From positions 1 to 63,719 of the forward strand of contig NZ_OEQK01000010.1 in the NCBI RefSeq assembly GCF_900240405.1: a stretch of 63,719 bases of DNA, in the 5' to 3' direction. A program made the position numbers and the translations under genes. The notes under the pieces were generated by a model. The model ran no database searches. It worked only from the letters and a program-made list of their open reading frames with translations, and was not told the origin of the DNA. Below are positions 32,486-46,068 of this stretch, one piece after another (position 1 is the first letter of the stretch; the number at the start of each line of letters is the position of its first letter). The stretch comes from Salirhabdus sp. Marseille-P4669 (lineage in GTDB: Bacteria; Bacillota; Bacilli; Bacillales; Alkalibacillaceae).

Positions 32486-32519
32486 CTTGGAGGTATGAAC
32501 GAAACTTCATACTTCCAGG
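32486..32519 (+). other. Long hairpin in the tuf leader
   Basis: TGGAGGTATGAA (32488-32499) pairs with TTCATACTTCCA (32506-32517), with one wobble and two more outer pairs, around loop CGAAAC. No T run follows. It lies in the 132-base fusA-tuf gap and may set mRNA stability or be a processing site. Confidence 0.6.
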
Positions 32520-32577
32520 TATATATAAATACAAAAAATCCATAACAAATGTATTTTATTTAAAGGAGGAAATATAA

Positions 32578-33765
32578 ATGGCTAAAGAAAAATTCGACCG
32601 TTCTAAATCCCACTGTAACGTTGGAACAATCGGTCACGTTGACCATGGTAAAACTACTTTAACTGCTGCAATTACAAACGTACTTGCAACACGCGGTGGA
32701 GCTGAAGCTCGCGCTTATGACCAAATCGATGGTGCTCCAGAAGAAAGAGAACGTGGTATCACAATCTCTACTGCACACGTTGAATACGAAACAGAAACTC
32801 GTCACTATGCACACGTTGACTGCCCAGGACACGCTGACTATGTTAAAAACATGATCACAGGTGCAGCACAAATGGACGGAGCTATCCTAGTAGTATCTGC
32901 TGCTGATGGCCCAATGCCACAAACTCGTGAGCACATCCTACTTTCTAAAAACGTAGGTGTACCAGCTATCGTTGTATTCTTAAACAAATGTGACATGGTA
33001 GATGACGAAGAACTTCTTGAATTAGTTGAAATGGAAGTTCGTGACCTACTTTCTGAATATGACTTCCCTGGTGATGATGTACCAGTTATCAAAGGTTCAG
33101 CTCTTAAAGCTCTTGAAGGTGACGAGCAATATGTAAATGCAATCTTCGAACTTATGGATGCTGTTGATAGCTACATCCCAACTCCAGAACGTGATACTGA
33201 CAAGCCTTTCATGATGCCAGTTGAGGATGTATTCTCAATCACTGGTCGTGGTACAGTTGCAACTGGTCGTGTAGAACGCGGACAAGTAAAAGTTGGTGAC
33301 GAGGTTGAGATCATTGGTCTTGCTGAGGAAGCTAACAAAACAACTGTAACAGGTGTTGAAATGTTCCGTAAGCTTCTAGATTATGCTGAAGCTGGTGACA
33401 ACATTGGTGCACTACTTCGTGGGGTAGCTCGTGAAGATATCCAACGTGGTCAAGTTCTTGCAAAGCCAGGAACAATCACTCCACATACAAAATTTAAAGC
33501 AGAAGTTTACGTTTTATCAAAAGAAGAAGGTGGACGTCATACTCCATTCTTCTCTAACTATCGCCCTCAGTTCTACTTCCGTACAACTGATGTAACTGGT
33601 GTTGTTAACCTTCCTGAAGGTGTAGAAATGGTAATGCCTGGCGATAACATCGAAATGAACGTAGAACTTATTTCTCCAATCGCTATTGAAGATGGTACTC
33701 GCTTCTCTATCCGTGAAGGTGGACGTACTGTTGGATCTGGTGTTGTAACAGTTATCGAAGCTTAA
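32578..33765 (+). CDS. tuf: Elongation factor Tu
   Basis: EF-Tu, 395 residues, delivers aminoacyl-tRNA to the ribosome. G1 motif GHVDHGKT is at 19-26, followed by DCPGHADY and NKCD. AAAGGAGG precedes the ATG. Codon choice is strongly biased, as expected of an abundant protein. A strong terminator follows. Confidence 0.98.
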   Translation: MAKEKFDRSKSHCNVGTIGHVDHGKTTLTAAITNVLATRGGAEARAYDQIDGAPEERERGITISTAHVEYETETRHYAHVDCPGHADYVKNMITGAAQMDGAILVVSAADGPMPQTREHILLSKNVGVPAIVVFLNKCDMVDDEELLELVEMEVRDLLSEYDFPGDDVPVIKGSALKALEGDEQYVNAIFELMDAVDSYIPTPERDTDKPFMMPVEDVFSITGRGTVATGRVERGQVKVGDEVEIIGLAEEANKTTVTGVEMFRKLLDYAEAGDNIGALLRGVAREDIQRGQVLAKPGTITPHTKFKAEVYVLSKEEGGRHTPFFSNYRPQFYFRTTDVTGVVNLPEGVEMVMPGDNIEMNVELISPIAIEDGTRFSIREGGRTVGSGVVTVIEA

Positions 33766-33782
33766 TTTAAGTTCATATAGTG

Positions 33783-33815
33783 AAAACAGGTAGCAATTTG
33801 CTACCTGTTTTTTTT
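33783..33815 (+). terminator. Terminator after tuf
   Basis: AACAGGTAGCA pairs perfectly with TGCTACCTGTT, followed by a T run. Confidence 0.95.
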
Positions 33816-33886
33816 ATATCAAGCACTAGCCATAGATAATGGAAATATTCAAAATGTTTCGCGTATCACAATACAATTTTTACTAA

Positions 33887-33915
33887 TTGAAATTCGTGTT
33901 GTGGGTATGTATAAT
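33887..33915 (+). promoter_or_regulatory. Sigma-A promoter of the S10 operon
   Basis: TTGAAA at 33887-33892 and TATAAT at 33910-33915 are separated by 17 bases. It drives the superoperon from rpsJ with a leader of about 235 bases. Confidence 0.85.
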
Positions 33916-34070
33916 AGTTGAAGTGTCAATCATGGTTAATGTTGTTTTTTACCGATATTTTCTTTGTATAAATACCGTAAAAATCTCATTTAATGGTTGC
34001 ATAACGCCTTTGATTTCTGTATAATTTTAAATGTTGGTCATAAAAGGCGATGATGCGGAAGGTTGCTGAC

Positions 34071-34099
34071 ACACCCGGCCCCTTTGCCATGGCGGGTGT
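34071..34099 (+). promoter_or_regulatory. Hairpin in the S10 operon leader
   Basis: ACACCCG pairs with CGGGTGT around a GC-rich loop, about 50 bases before rpsJ. It could take part in r-protein feedback (L4 in other bacteria) but no specific family is recognised. The rest of the 392-base tuf-rpsJ gap holds only the promoter and AT-rich leader. Confidence 0.5.
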
Positions 34100-34130
34100 A
34101 AGGAAATTTTCGCGGAGAATGTCTGTTTAA

Positions 34131-34466
<336 letters not shown>

Positions 34467-34497
34467 AATACATTTAATTTATTAGGAGGTGTAACGG

Positions 34498-35124
34498 ATG
34501 GCGAAAGGAATCTTAGGTCGAAAAATCGGCATGACTCAACTTTTCAATGAAAGCGGAGAGTTAGTGCCAGTTACTGTAATTGAAGCTGAACCAAACGTTG
34601 TTCTTCAACTAAAAACAGTTGAAAGCGATGGTTACGAAGCTATTCAATTAGGTTTTGCCGATAAAAAACAAAATCGATCAAATAAACCTGAAAAGGGTCA
34701 TGCTGAAAAAGCAAACACAACCCCTAAGCGCTACGTTCGCGAAATCCGTAATGCGAATCTTGACGGAGTTGAAGTTGGTCAAGAGGTGAAGGTAGACATT
34801 TTTGAACAAGGTGAAAAGGTTGATGTAACAGGAACTTCTAAAGGTAAAGGGTTCCAAGGTGCTATTAAGCGTCACAATCAATCACGTGGTCCTATGAGTC
34901 ACGGTTCTCGTTATCATAGACGTCCTGGTTCAATGGGTGTTATCGATCCAATGCGTGTAATGAAAGGTAAAAACTTACCTGGGCAAATGGGTGGAGAAAC
35001 AAAAACAATTCAAAACCTAGAAGTTGTTAAAGTGGATGTAGAAAACAACTTAATCCTTATTAAAGGAAATGTACCAGGTGCTAAAAAATCTTTCGTTGAA
35101 ATTACAAGTGCGGTTAAGGCGTAA
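34498..35124 (+). CDS. rplC: Ribosomal protein L3
   Basis: This 208-residue L3 is an early 50S assembly protein with a loop reaching towards the peptidyl-transferase centre ([20 protein letters not shown]). Preceded by TAGGAGGTG. Confidence 0.97.
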   Translation: MAKGILGRKIGMTQLFNESGELVPVTVIEAEPNVVLQLKTVESDGYEAIQLGFADKKQNRSNKPEKGHAEKANTTPKRYVREIRNANLDGVEVGQEVKVDIFEQGEKVDVTGTSKGKGFQGAIKRHNQSRGPMSHGSRYHRRPGSMGVIDPMRVMKGKNLPGQMGGETKTIQNLEVVKVDVENNLILIKGNVPGAKKSFVEITSAVKA

Positions 35125-35152
35125 CTACTAATATACGAAGGGAGGATATGTC

Positions 35153-35776
35153 ATGCCTAAAGTAGCACTATATAACCAAGATGGCGCAAAAGCTGGAGAC
35201 TTCGAATTAAACGATGCAGTATTTGGTATTGAGCCAAATGTACACGTTATGAACGAAGCAGTAATCGCTCAACGCGCATCTTTACGTCAAGGAACTCATA
35301 AAGTTAAAAATCGTTCTGAAGTACGCGGCGGTGGTCGTAAACCATGGCGCCAAAAAGGAACTGGTCGTGCTCGTCAAGGTTCTATTCGTTCACCTCAATG
35401 GGTGGGAGGAGGAACTGTGTTCGGTCCGACACCACGTAGCTACAGCTATAAATTACCTAAAAAGGTTCGTCGCTTAGCTCTTAAATCTGCACTTTCTAGC
35501 AAAGTTGTAGAAGAAAACATTTTCGTTTTAGACGCTCTAAACTTTGATGCACCTAAAACAAAGGAAGCAATTAAAGTATTAGAAGGTCTAAAAGTTGAAG
35601 GTAAAGCTCTTATTGTTACTGCTGACGAAAACGAAAATGTTGTACGTTCAACAAACAACCTACAAGGTGTTAAAACACTTTCTGTAGAACAAGTAAATGT
35701 ACTTGATTTGTTAACGCATGACATTCTAGTTATTACGAAGGAAGCAGCTGAAAAAGCAGGGGAGGTGCTTGCGTAA
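35153..35776 (+). CDS. rplD: Ribosomal protein L4
   Basis: This 207-residue L4 has an extended loop lining the exit tunnel ([20 protein letters not shown]). In several bacteria it also represses the S10 operon. Its stop codon overlaps the rplW start by one base. Confidence 0.97.
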   Translation: MPKVALYNQDGAKAGDFELNDAVFGIEPNVHVMNEAVIAQRASLRQGTHKVKNRSEVRGGGRKPWRQKGTGRARQGSIRSPQWVGGGTVFGPTPRSYSYKLPKKVRRLALKSALSSKVVEENIFVLDALNFDAPKTKEAIKVLEGLKVEGKALIVTADENENVVRSTNNLQGVKTLSVEQVNVLDLLTHDILVITKEAAEKAGEVLA

Positions 35777-36066
35777 TGAAAGATCCACGTGATATTATTA
35801 AGCGCCCTGTCATTACTGAAGCTACAGCTGATGCTATGGCTGATAAAAAGTATACTTTCGAAGTAGACGTAAAAGCCAATAAAACAGAAATTAAACAAGC
35901 TGTTGAGGTTATCTTTGGAGTAGAAGTAGAAAAGGTTAATACTTCAAACAAAAAAGGTAAATTCAGAAGAATGGGACGTTACGGTGGTTACCGTCCAAAC
36001 AGAAAAAAAGCAGTTGTTAAATTAACTGCAGACAGCAAAGAACTAGACTTTTTTGAAGGTGTTTAA
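35776..36066 (+). CDS. rplW: Ribosomal protein L23
   Basis: This 96-residue tunnel-exit protein docks trigger factor and SRP. The GGGGAGGTG inside the end of rplD is its ribosome binding site, so translation is coupled. Confidence 0.97.
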   Translation: MKDPRDIIKRPVITEATADAMADKKYTFEVDVKANKTEIKQAVEVIFGVEVEKVNTSNKKGKFRRMGRYGGYRPNRKKAVVKLTADSKELDFFEGV

Positions 36067-36103
36067 TTTTTAATAGAGAGATTAATAAAGGAGGGAAATT
36101 GAG

Positions 36104-36934
36104 ATGGCGATTAAAAAGTATAAGCCAACCTCAAATGGTCGTCGTAACATGTCAGCTTCTGACTTTGCTGAAATCACGACTAATAGACCTGAGAAGTCCT
36201 TGGTTGCACCTCTTAATAAAAAAGCTGGTCGTAATAACCAAGGTAAGTTGACTGTACGTCATCAAGGTGGCGGTCATAAGCGTAAATATCGTATCATCGA
36301 TTTCAAACGTAACAAAGATGGTATACCAGGACGCGTTGCTACTATTGAATATGATCCAAACCGTACAGCAAACATCGCGCTAATCAATTATGCAGATGGT
36401 GAAAAACGCTACATTCTAGCACCAAAAGGTTTAGAAGTAGGTCAAGAAATCCAATCAGGTGAAGGTGCAGATATCCGTGTAGGTAACGCTCTTCAATTAA
36501 ATCAAATTCCTGTTGGTACTGTAATTCATAATATTGAATTAAAACCAGGTAAAGGCGGACAGTTAGTGCGTTCTGCAGGAACTTCTGCTCAAATTCTTGG
36601 TAGAGAAGATAAGTACGTTCTTGTACGTCTTACTTCAGGTGAAACTCGTATGATTCTTGGTACTTGCCGTGCAACAATCGGTCAAGTTGGTAACCTAGAT
36701 CACGAACTAATCAATGTAGGTAAAGCAGGTCGTAGTCGTTGGAAGGGTAAACGCCCAACTGTACGTGGTTCTGTAATGAACCCAGTTGATCACCCACACG
36801 GTGGTGGTGAAGGTCGTGCACCAATTGGTCGTCCGTCTCCAATGACACCTTGGGGCAAACCTACTCTTGGATATAAAACTCGTAAGCGTAACAAGGCGTC
36901 AGATAAGTTTATCGTACGTCGTCGTAAGAAATAA
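36104..36934 (+). CDS. rplB: Ribosomal protein L2
   Basis: This 276-residue L2 is needed for subunit joining and peptidyl-transferase activity. The conserved [14 protein letters not shown] segment with its essential histidine lies near residue 226. Preceded by AAAGGAGGG. Confidence 0.97.
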   Translation: MAIKKYKPTSNGRRNMSASDFAEITTNRPEKSLVAPLNKKAGRNNQGKLTVRHQGGGHKRKYRIIDFKRNKDGIPGRVATIEYDPNRTANIALINYADGEKRYILAPKGLEVGQEIQSGEGADIRVGNALQLNQIPVGTVIHNIELKPGKGGQLVRSAGTSAQILGREDKYVLVRLTSGETRMILGTCRATIGQVGNLDHELINVGKAGRSRWKGKRPTVRGSVMNPVDHPHGGGEGRAPIGRPSPMTPWGKPTLGYKTRKRNKASDKFIVRRRKK

Positions 36935-36985
36935 TAGCGGGGTTGAAAGACTGAGTGTCTCTCAATCACGAAGGGAGGTTTACAA

Positions 36986-37264
36986 ATGGGTCGTAGTTTG
37001 AAAAAAGGACCTTTCGTTGATGATCATTTAATGAAAAAAGTTGAAGAGGCGAATGCATCTGACAAGAAAAAAGTAATTAAAACTTGGTCTCGTCGCTCAA
37101 CGATCTTCCCAAACTTTGTGGGACAAACGATTGCTGTTTATGATGGACGCAAGCATGTACCTGTTTATGTTACCGAAGATATGGTGGGTCATAAACTAGG
37201 AGAATTCGCTCCTACTCGTACGTACAAAGGTCATGCTGCCGACGATAAGAAAACAAAACGCTAA
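36986..37264 (+). CDS. rpsS: Ribosomal protein S19
   Basis: This 92-residue 30S head protein starts [15 protein letters not shown], the family signature. The 51-base gap to rplB holds an imperfect hairpin (about 36940-36968) before AAGGGAGG. Confidence 0.97.
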   Translation: MGRSLKKGPFVDDHLMKKVEEANASDKKKVIKTWSRRSTIFPNFVGQTIAVYDGRKHVPVYVTEDMVGHKLGEFAPTRTYKGHAADDKKTKR

Positions 37265-37283
37265 AGAGAGGAGGCACACATAG

Positions 37284-37625
37284 ATGCAAGCTAAAGCAGT
37301 TGCAAGAACCGTTCGTATCGCTCCTCGTAAGGCTCGTTTAGTGGTTGACTTAATTCGAGGAAAAGAAGTTGGTGAAGCCTTCGCTATTTTGAATCACACT
37401 CATCGCGCAGCTTCTCCAATCGTGGAAAAAGTATTGAAATCAGCTGTTGCTAACGCAGAGCATAACTATGAGATGGATATTGATAACTTAGTGGTTTCCG
37501 AAGCTTATGTTAATGAGGGTGTAACGTTGAAACGTTTCCGTCCTCGTGCACAAGGTCGTGCTTCAAAAATTAACAAGCGCACTAGCCATATTACAGTTGT
37601 TGTATCAGAAAAGAAGGAGGGTTAA
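37284..37625 (+). CDS. rplV: Ribosomal protein L22
   Basis: This 113-residue protein has the beta-hairpin that lines the exit tunnel ([20 protein letters not shown]), the macrolide-resistance region, in wild-type form. GAGGAGG precedes the ATG. Confidence 0.97.
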   Translation: MQAKAVARTVRIAPRKARLVVDLIRGKEVGEAFAILNHTHRAASPIVEKVLKSAVANAEHNYEMDIDNLVVSEAYVNEGVTLKRFRPRAQGRASKINKRTSHITVVVSEKKEG

Positions 37626-37628
37626 TTA

Positions 37629-38270
37629 GTGGGTCAAAAAGTAAACCCGGTAGGTCTACGAGTTGGTGTAATTCGTGACTGGGAATCAAGATGGTACGCT
37701 GGTAAAGATTATGCAGACTTACTTCACGAAGATATTAAAATTCGTGAATATCTTCAAAATCGCCTAAAAGATGCCGCTCTTTCTTCTGTTGAAATTGAGC
37801 GTGCTGCTAGCCGTGTGAATATTACGATTCATACAGGCAAACCAGGAATGGTTATCGGTAAAGGTGGTACTGAAGTAGAAGCACTACGTAATTCATTAAA
37901 TAACTTAACTGGTAAAAAAGTTCACATCAATATTGTTGAGGTGAAAAAGCCAGAATTAGATGCAACACTAGTTGCTGAAAATATTGCACGTCAATTAGAA
38001 AATCGTGTTTCTTTCCGTCGTGTACAAAAGCAAGCGATCCAACGCGCAATGCGTGCAGGCGCTAAAGGTATTAAAACACAAGTATCTGGCCGCCTAGGTG
38101 GAGCAGATATCGCTCGTGCAGAACATTATAGCGAAGGAACTGTACCATTACACACGCTTCGTGCAGATATTGACTATGGTACTGCAGAAGCAGACACAAC
38201 TTATGGTAAGTTGGGTATTAAAGTGTGGATTTATCGTGGTGAAGTCCTTCCAACTAAGAAAGACAAATAA
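37629..38270 (+). CDS. rpsC: Ribosomal protein S3
   Basis: This 213-residue protein has a KH domain with the GKGG loop ([14 protein letters not shown] near residue 74) and belongs to the mRNA-entry helicase of the 30S subunit. It uses GTG three bases after the rplV stop, preceded by AAGGAGGG. Confidence 0.96.
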   Translation: MGQKVNPVGLRVGVIRDWESRWYAGKDYADLLHEDIKIREYLQNRLKDAALSSVEIERAASRVNITIHTGKPGMVIGKGGTEVEALRNSLNNLTGKKVHINIVEVKKPELDATLVAENIARQLENRVSFRRVQKQAIQRAMRAGAKGIKTQVSGRLGGADIARAEHYSEGTVPLHTLRADIDYGTAEADTTYGKLGIKVWIYRGEVLPTKKDK

Positions 38271-38288
38271 GGAAGGGGGATCAGCAAT

Positions 38289-38913
<625 letters not shown>

Positions 38914-38935
38914 AATAGAGAGGAGGTCTGCCTCA

Positions 38936-39611
<676 letters not shown>

Positions 39612-39651
39612 AACCTAATATTGACTTAGCCTTGTAAGGAGGTGCACTAGC

Positions 39652-39963
39652 ATGCATGTAAAAAAGGGCGATAAAGTGTTGGTAATCTCAGGTAAAGATA
39701 AAGGGAAACAAGGAACAGTTCTTGAGGCATATCCTAAAAAGGATCGCGTACTTGTTGAAGGTGTTAATTTAGTGAAAAAGCATGCAAAACCTTCTCAGGA
39801 TAATCCACAAGGTGGTATCTTGACTCAAGAAGCTGCAATTCACGTTTCTAACGTAATGCCACTTGATCCAAAATCAGGTGAACCAACTCGTGTTGGATAT
39901 AAAGAAGTAGATGGTAAGAAAATCCGTATTGCTAAAAAATCCGGTGAACCATTAGATAAATAA
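39652..39963 (+). CDS. rplX: Ribosomal protein L24
   Basis: This 103-residue protein has an N-terminal KOW motif ([20 protein letters not shown]) and starts 50S assembly. Preceded by AAGGAGGTG. Confidence 0.97.
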   Translation: MHVKKGDKVLVISGKDKGKQGTVLEAYPKKDRVLVEGVNLVKKHAKPSQDNPQGGILTQEAAIHVSNVMPLDPKSGEPTRVGYKEVDGKKIRIAKKSGEPLDK

Positions 39964-39986
39964 TCTAAAGGTGAAAGGAGGTCTAG

Positions 39987-40529
39987 ATGGTGAACGCATT
40001 TAAAGAAAAGTATGTAAAAGAAATCGTGCCTGCATTAATGGAAAAGTTCAACTATGATTCAGTAATGCAAGTGCCAAAGATTGATAAAATTGTTATTAAC
40101 ATGGGTATTGGTGATGCTGTACAAAACGCAAAAGCATTAGACAGTGCTGTTGAAGAATTAGAACAATTATCTGGTCAAAAACCAGTTGTTACTCGCGCTA
40201 AAAAATCAATTGCGGGATTCCGTTTACGTGAAGGTATGCCAATTGGTGCAAAAGTTACACTACGTGGTGAACGTATGTACGAATTCCTTCAAAAACTAAT
40301 CTCTGTTGCATTACCACGTGTACGTGACTTCCGTGGTATTTCGAACAAAGCATTTGATGGTCGCGGAAATTACACATTAGGTGTAAAAGAACAATTGATT
40401 TTTCCTGAAATTGATTATGATAAAGTTAGCAAAGTTCGTGGTATGGATATCGTTATTGTTTCTACTGCAAACACTGACGAAGAAGCACGTGAACTTTTAA
40501 CTCAGTTCGGTATGCCATTCAAAAAGTAA
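39987..40529 (+). CDS. rplE: Ribosomal protein L5
   Basis: This protein of about 180 residues binds 5S rRNA in the central protuberance. ATG 39987 and GTG 39990 are adjacent after GGAGG; the GTG would give better spacing and the 179-residue length of B. subtilis L5. I keep the ATG. Confidence 0.95.
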   Translation: MVNAFKEKYVKEIVPALMEKFNYDSVMQVPKIDKIVINMGIGDAVQNAKALDSAVEELEQLSGQKPVVTRAKKSIAGFRLREGMPIGAKVTLRGERMYEFLQKLISVALPRVRDFRGISNKAFDGRGNYTLGVKEQLIFPEIDYDKVSKVRGMDIVIVSTANTDEEARELLTQFGMPFKK

Positions 40530-40540
40530 TTCCGAGCTAG

Positions 40541-40741
<201 letters not shown>

Positions 40742-40770
40742 TCCCCGAACAGGGAAGGAGGTAATGAACA

Positions 40771-41169
40771 ATGACAATGACAGATCCGATTGCAGATATG
40801 CTTACTCGTATCAGAAATGCGAACATGGTTCGTCATGAAAAACTAGAAGTACCTGCTTCTAATTTGAAAAAGGAAATTGCAGATATCCTTAAGCGTGAAG
40901 GTTTCATTCGCGACTACGAGTATGTAAGTGATGATAAACAAGGTGTTCTTCGAGTATTCCTTAAGTACGGTCCAAACAACGAACGTGTTATTACTGGCCT
41001 AAAGAAAATCAGCAAACCAGGTCTACGCGTATATGCGAAAGCTGAAGAACTTCCGAAAGTTCTTAACGGCCTAGGTATTGCGGTTGTTTCAACTTCAAAA
41101 GGTGTATTAACAGATAAAGAAGCACGTCAGCAAGCAGTTGGCGGAGAAGTACTAGCTTATATTTGGTAA
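40771..41169 (+). CDS. rpsH: Ribosomal protein S8
   Basis: This 132-residue primary binder of 16S rRNA represses the spc operon in E. coli. The first ATG is used because [11 protein letters not shown] matches Bacillus S8; GGAGG precedes it. Confidence 0.97.
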   Translation: MTMTDPIADMLTRIRNANMVRHEKLEVPASNLKKEIADILKREGFIRDYEYVSDDKQGVLRVFLKYGPNNERVITGLKKISKPGLRVYAKAEELPKVLNGLGIAVVSTSKGVLTDKEARQQAVGGEVLAYIW

Positions 41170-41199
41170 TTCATAACGAATACGACAGGAGGTGTAAGG

Positions 41200-41736
41200 A
41201 TGTCTCGTATAGGACTTAAACCAGTAGAAATTCCAGAAGGTGTGGAAGTTAAACTTGATGGTACCAATGTTACAGTTAAAGGACCTAAAGGTGAACTAAC
41301 TCGTTCATTCCATTCTGATATGACTATTAAAATTGAAGACAACGTTCTAACTGTTGAACGTCCAAGTGATAATAAAACACATCGTGCCTTGCACGGAACA
41401 ACTCGTAGTATCATTAGCAATATGATCGAAGGTGTTTCGAAAGGTTACGAAAAAGCTCTAGAAATCATCGGTGTAGGTTACCGTGCTCAAAAGCAAGGTA
41501 ATAAAGTTATCGTAAACGCAGGTTACTCTCACCCAGTAGAAGTTGAACCTGAAGAAGGCGTTGAAATCGACGTACCTGCTAACACTAAAATTATCGTTAA
41601 AGGTATTGATAAAGAAAAAGTTGGTGCGGTAGCTGCTAACATTCGTGCAATTCGTCCTCCAGAGCCTTATAAAGGTAAAGGAATTCGTTACGAAGGCGAA
41701 TATGTACGTCGTAAAGAAGGTAAAACTGCGAAATAA
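41200..41736 (+). CDS. rplF: Ribosomal protein L6
   Basis: This 178-residue two-domain protein lies near the sarcin-ricin loop. The C-terminal [13 protein letters not shown] motif is present. GGAGGTG precedes the ATG. Confidence 0.97.
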   Translation: MSRIGLKPVEIPEGVEVKLDGTNVTVKGPKGELTRSFHSDMTIKIEDNVLTVERPSDNKTHRALHGTTRSIISNMIEGVSKGYEKALEIIGVGYRAQKQGNKVIVNAGYSHPVEVEPEEGVEIDVPANTKIIVKGIDKEKVGAVAANIRAIRPPEPYKGKGIRYEGEYVRRKEGKTAK

Positions 41737-41770
41737 TGTCCATGTTAGGAACAGAAAGGAGTGACCTTAA

Positions 41771-42133
41771 ATGATCACGAAGCAAGACAAAAACGTAGTG
41801 CGTAAGAAACGTCATGCACGTGTTCGCCGTAACCTATCTGGTACTGAGTCTCGTCCGCGTCTTAATGTGTATCGTTCTAACAAACACATCTATGCTCAGT
41901 TAATTGATGATGTTAATGGTGTAACAGTTGCAAGTGCTTCTACTGTAGATAAAGAATTAAACCTTGATAGCACTAGCAATCTAGAAGCTGCACAAAAGGT
42001 TGGAGAACTTGTTGCGAAACGTGCTCTAGATAAAGGCTTTAAGTCAGTTGTATTCGATCGCGGGGGTTACTTATATCACGGACGTGTGAAGGCTCTAGCG
42101 GAAGCTGCTCGAGAAGCTGGTCTTGAATTTTAA
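41771..42133 (+). CDS. rplR: Ribosomal protein L18
   Basis: This 120-residue protein binds 5S rRNA with L5. It has a basic N-terminus and the [20 protein letters not shown] segment. AAAGGAGTG precedes the ATG. Confidence 0.97.
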   Translation: MITKQDKNVVRKKRHARVRRNLSGTESRPRLNVYRSNKHIYAQLIDDVNGVTVASASTVDKELNLDSTSNLEAAQKVGELVAKRALDKGFKSVVFDRGGYLYHGRVKALAEAAREAGLEF

Positions 42134-42155
42134 TAGTTAAAAAGGAGGGAAAATC

Positions 42156-42659
42156 ATGAACAAAGTAGTTGATCCGAACAAACTAGATCTTGAAGAACGT
42201 GTTGTTACGGTTAACCGTGTCGCTAAAGTTGTTAAAGGTGGACGTCGTTTCCGTTTCACTTCTTTAGTTGTAGTCGGAGACAAAAATGGTCATGTAGGAT
42301 TCGGTACAGGTAAAGCACAAGAAGTACCTGATGCGATTCGTAAAGCGATTGAAGATGCTAAGAAAAACTTAATCGAAGTACCTATCGTTGGTACATCTAT
42401 TCCGCATGAAATTACTGGTGAATTTGGTGCTGGAAGCATTCTTTTAAAGCCTGCTTCTGAAGGTACTGGAGTAATCGCTGGTGGTCCGGTTCGTGCGGTG
42501 CTAGAACTTGCTGGTGTAAGTGATATCTTATCTAAATCTTTAGGATCGAACACACCAATTAACATGGTTCGTGCTACTATGAACGGACTTAAAAACTTAA
42601 AACGTGCAGAAGATGTTGCAAAACTTCGTGGTAAATCAGTAGAAGAACTGCTAGGATAA
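42156..42659 (+). CDS. rpsE: Ribosomal protein S5
   Basis: This 167-residue protein acts in decoding fidelity and mRNA entry. The N-terminal RNA-binding fold includes [20 protein letters not shown], the spectinomycin-resistance loop, in wild-type form. AAAGGAGGG precedes the ATG. Confidence 0.97.
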   Translation: MNKVVDPNKLDLEERVVTVNRVAKVVKGGRRFRFTSLVVVGDKNGHVGFGTGKAQEVPDAIRKAIEDAKKNLIEVPIVGTSIPHEITGEFGAGSILLKPASEGTGVIAGGPVRAVLELAGVSDILSKSLGSNTPINMVRATMNGLKNLKRAEDVAKLRGKSVEELLG

Positions 42660-42672
42660 GGAGGGAAAAAAC

Positions 42673-42855
42673 ATGGCTAACAAATTAGAAGTTACCCTCA
42701 CAAGAAGTCTTATTGGAAGACCAGAAACTCAACGTAAAACAGTTGAAGCATTGGGACTTAAAAAGATTCGTCAAACTGTAGTTCATGATGATACGCCTGC
42801 TATTCGTGGTATGGTGAACAAAGTATCCCATTTAGTTACAGTTAAAGAAGCTTAA
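42673..42855 (+). CDS. rpmD: Ribosomal protein L30
   Basis: This 60-residue L30 of the 50S subunit is full length and follows rpsE by 13 bases, with AAGGAGGG before the ATG. Confidence 0.96.
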   Translation: MANKLEVTLTRSLIGRPETQRKTVEALGLKKIRQTVVHDDTPAIRGMVNKVSHLVTVKEA

Positions 42856-42885
42856 TTAATCATGCGCTAAGAGGAGGTGCTATCG

Positions 42886-43326
42886 TTGAAACTCCATGAA
42901 TTAAAATCAAATGAAGGTACACGTAAGACACGTAATCGAGTAGGACGTGGAATGTCTTCTGGTAACGGTAAAACATCTGGTCGTGGTCATAAAGGACAAA
43001 AAGCACGTTCAGGTGGTGGCGTTCGCCCAGGATTCGAAGGTGGACAAATGCCTTTATTCCAACGTCTACCAAAACGTGGTTTTACAAACATTCATCGTAA
43101 AGAATTTGCAATTGTAAACCTAGAAACGTTAAATCGTTTTGAAGACGGTACTGAAGTTACTCCAGAACTTCTAGTTGAAACTGGAGTAGTGAGCAACATG
43201 AAAGCCGGAGTTAAAGTTCTTGCTAAAGGTAATCTTGAAAAGAATCTTACCGTTAAGGCTCACAAATTCTCTGCTTCAGCGAAAGAAGCAATTGAAGCAG
43301 CGGGCGGTAAAACTGAGGTGATTTAA
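42886..43326 (+). CDS. rplO: Ribosomal protein L15
   Basis: This 146-residue L15 has a Gly-rich, basic N-terminal extension ([20 protein letters not shown]). It uses TTG 42886, seven bases after GAGGAGGT, giving [11 protein letters not shown] and the same length as B. subtilis L15. The stop overlaps the secY start by one base. Confidence 0.96.
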   Translation: MKLHELKSNEGTRKTRNRVGRGMSSGNGKTSGRGHKGQKARSGGGVRPGFEGGQMPLFQRLPKRGFTNIHRKEFAIVNLETLNRFEDGTEVTPELLVETGVVSNMKAGVKVLAKGNLEKNLTVKAHKFSASAKEAIEAAGGKTEVI

Positions 43327-44621
43327 TGTTCCGTACTCTCTCCAATTTTATGCGCGTAGCAGATATTAGAAGAAAAATATTATTTACGTTATTTGCTCTA
43401 ATTATATTTCGTTTAGGTACCTTTATTCCGGTACCTTTTACGAATAAAGATGCAATAGATATGATCATGGGCGATGGCACGAATGTATTTGGTTTTCTAG
43501 ATACATTTGGTGGCGGAGCACTAAGTCAGTTTTCTATTTTTGCAATGGGTATTATGCCATATATTACTGCTTCCATTATTATTCAGCTCTTGCAAATGGA
43601 CGTTGTTCCAAAGTTTGCAGAGTGGAAGAAACAAGGTGAGGTTGGTCGTAAGAAACTAGCCCAATTTACACGTTACGGAACAGTAGTATTAGGTTTCATT
43701 CAAGCAATTGGTATGTCAATTGGATTTAATGCAATGACAGGTGGTCAATTGATTCAAGATCCCAATGTCGTTACGTACTTAGTAATTGCAGTAGTTCTCA
43801 CTGGTGGTACTGCATTCCTAATGTGGTTAGGAGAACAAATTACAGGCAACGGGGTTGGAAATGGAATCTCAATCTTGATCTTCGCTGGTATCGTTGCGGC
43901 TCTTCCGAATGCAATTAACCAATTAGCTGAAAAATATATTGTTGGTGCCGGAGATCAACTATTCATTAACATAGTTATTCTAGTGTTAATTGCTTTAGTT
44001 GTTTTAGCAATTGTAGTTGGTGTCATTTTCATTCAACAAGCATTACGTAAAATTCCTGTTCAATACGCAAAACGTATGGTGAATCGTTCCCCAGTAGGTG
44101 GACAGTCCACTCATTTACCTTTAAAAGTAAATGCGGCAGGAGTTATTCCAGTAATCTTTGCTATTTCCTTTATCATTGCACCTCGTACAATCGCAGGGTT
44201 CTTTGAGGGGAATGTAGCAAGAACAATTGAACGAATTTTTGATTACCAACAACCAATCGGTATGTTAATATATGTAGCTTTAATTATTGCCTTTACGTAT
44301 TTCTATACATTTGTTCAAGTTAATCCAGAGCAAATGGCAGAAAACTTAAAGAAACAAGGCGGTTACGTTCCGGGAATTCGTCCTGGTAAAAACACAGAAA
44401 TCTATTTGACACGTGTTATGTATCGCTTAACATTTGTTGGAGCTATATTCCTTGCTATTGTTTCAGTCTTACCTATATTATTAGGTTCATTAGCAGACTT
44501 GCCTGCTTCGGTCCAAATCGGTGGAACTAGTTTGCTAATCGTTGTAGGTGTTGCGCTTGAAACGATGAAACAACTAGAAAGTCAGTTGGTAAAACGCCAT
44601 TATAAAGGATTTATTAAATAA
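43326..44621 (+). CDS. secY: Preprotein translocase subunit SecY
   Basis: SecY, 431 residues, is the ten-helix protein-conducting channel. Visible marks are FGGGALSQFSIFAMGIMPYI in the plug and TM2 region, QQALRKIPVQYAKR in the cytosolic C4 loop, and GIRPGKNT in the C5 loop that contacts SecA and the ribosome. The start is coupled to rplO by a one-base overlap. Confidence 0.97.
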   Translation: MFRTLSNFMRVADIRRKILFTLFALIIFRLGTFIPVPFTNKDAIDMIMGDGTNVFGFLDTFGGGALSQFSIFAMGIMPYITASIIIQLLQMDVVPKFAEWKKQGEVGRKKLAQFTRYGTVVLGFIQAIGMSIGFNAMTGGQLIQDPNVVTYLVIAVVLTGGTAFLMWLGEQITGNGVGNGISILIFAGIVAALPNAINQLAEKYIVGAGDQLFINIVILVLIALVVLAIVVGVIFIQQALRKIPVQYAKRMVNRSPVGGQSTHLPLKVNAAGVIPVIFAISFIIAPRTIAGFFEGNVARTIERIFDYQQPIGMLIYVALIIAFTYFYTFVQVNPEQMAENLKKQGGYVPGIRPGKNTEIYLTRVMYRLTFVGAIFLAIVSVLPILLGSLADLPASVQIGGTSLLIVVGVALETMKQLESQLVKRHYKGFIK

Positions 44622-44643
44622 TAGTTCTTTATCGATGGTATGA

Positions 44644-45309
<666 letters not shown>

Positions 45310-45371
45310 GAAAATCGTTCGTTTTGGATATGTTGTTATATTTAAGAGTCTTCAAGTGAAGGTGATTATAT

Positions 45372-45680
45372 TTGAGTGAATCTGAGTCGAGTCCGCGAAT
45401 AGGTCAAATCGTTCGTATCGTTCAGGGACGTGAGGTTGGACAATTTGCTGTAATCATCGAGGTAGTTAATGAACGCTTCGTTCTTTTAGCTGATGGTGAA
45501 AAGCGAAAGTTTGATACACCGAAAAAGAAAAACATCCAGCATGTTGAGCTTTTCGATTATATTTCACCTGAAGTAAGAAATAGTTTGTTAGAAACTGGTC
45601 GAGTTACAAACGGTAAATTGCGTTTTGCCTTATCAAAATTTGTCAATGAAAACTTGATTGATTTGAAGAAGGGAGATTAA
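45372..45680 (+). CDS. KOW-domain RNA-binding protein, L14e/L24-like
   Basis: The 102-residue protein starts with an acidic stretch and a KOW-like SH3 domain ([20 protein letters not shown], about 10-30), followed by a basic linker ([11 protein letters not shown]) and a helical C-terminus. It matches the small KOW gene between map and infA in Bacillus. TTG 45372 follows AAGGTGAT. It probably binds rRNA, but no role has been established that I know of. Confidence 0.82.
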   Translation: MSESESSPRIGQIVRIVQGREVGQFAVIIEVVNERFVLLADGEKRKFDTPKKKNIQHVELFDYISPEVRNSLLETGRVTNGKLRFALSKFVNENLIDLKKGD

Positions 45681-45685
45681 CTCGG

Positions 45686-45904
45686 GTGGCGAAAGACAAT
45701 GTGATTGAAATGGAAGGCACAGTTCTTGAAACTTTGCCAAACGCGATGTTCAAGGTTGAATTAGAGAATGGTCATACTGTATTGGCTCATGTATCAGGTA
45801 AAATTCGTATGCACTTCATTCGAATTTTAGCTGGTGACAAAGTTACAGTAGAACTATCTCCGTACGATTTAACGAAGGGTCGTATTGTTTATCGATATAA
45901 GTAA
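45686..45904 (+). CDS. infA: Translation initiation factor IF-1
   Basis: This 72-residue OB-fold protein blocks the 30S A site during initiation. GTG 45686 gives [20 protein letters not shown], colinear with Bacillus IF-1. The gap to the KOW gene is five bases, with AAGGGAG as ribosome binding site. Confidence 0.97.
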   Translation: MAKDNVIEMEGTVLETLPNAMFKVELENGHTVLAHVSGKIRMHFIRILAGDKVTVELSPYDLTKGRIVYRYK

Positions 45905-45908
45905 GTGA

Positions 45909-46052
<144 letters not shown>

Positions 46053-46068
46053 GGAGGTGCATCTCTAA

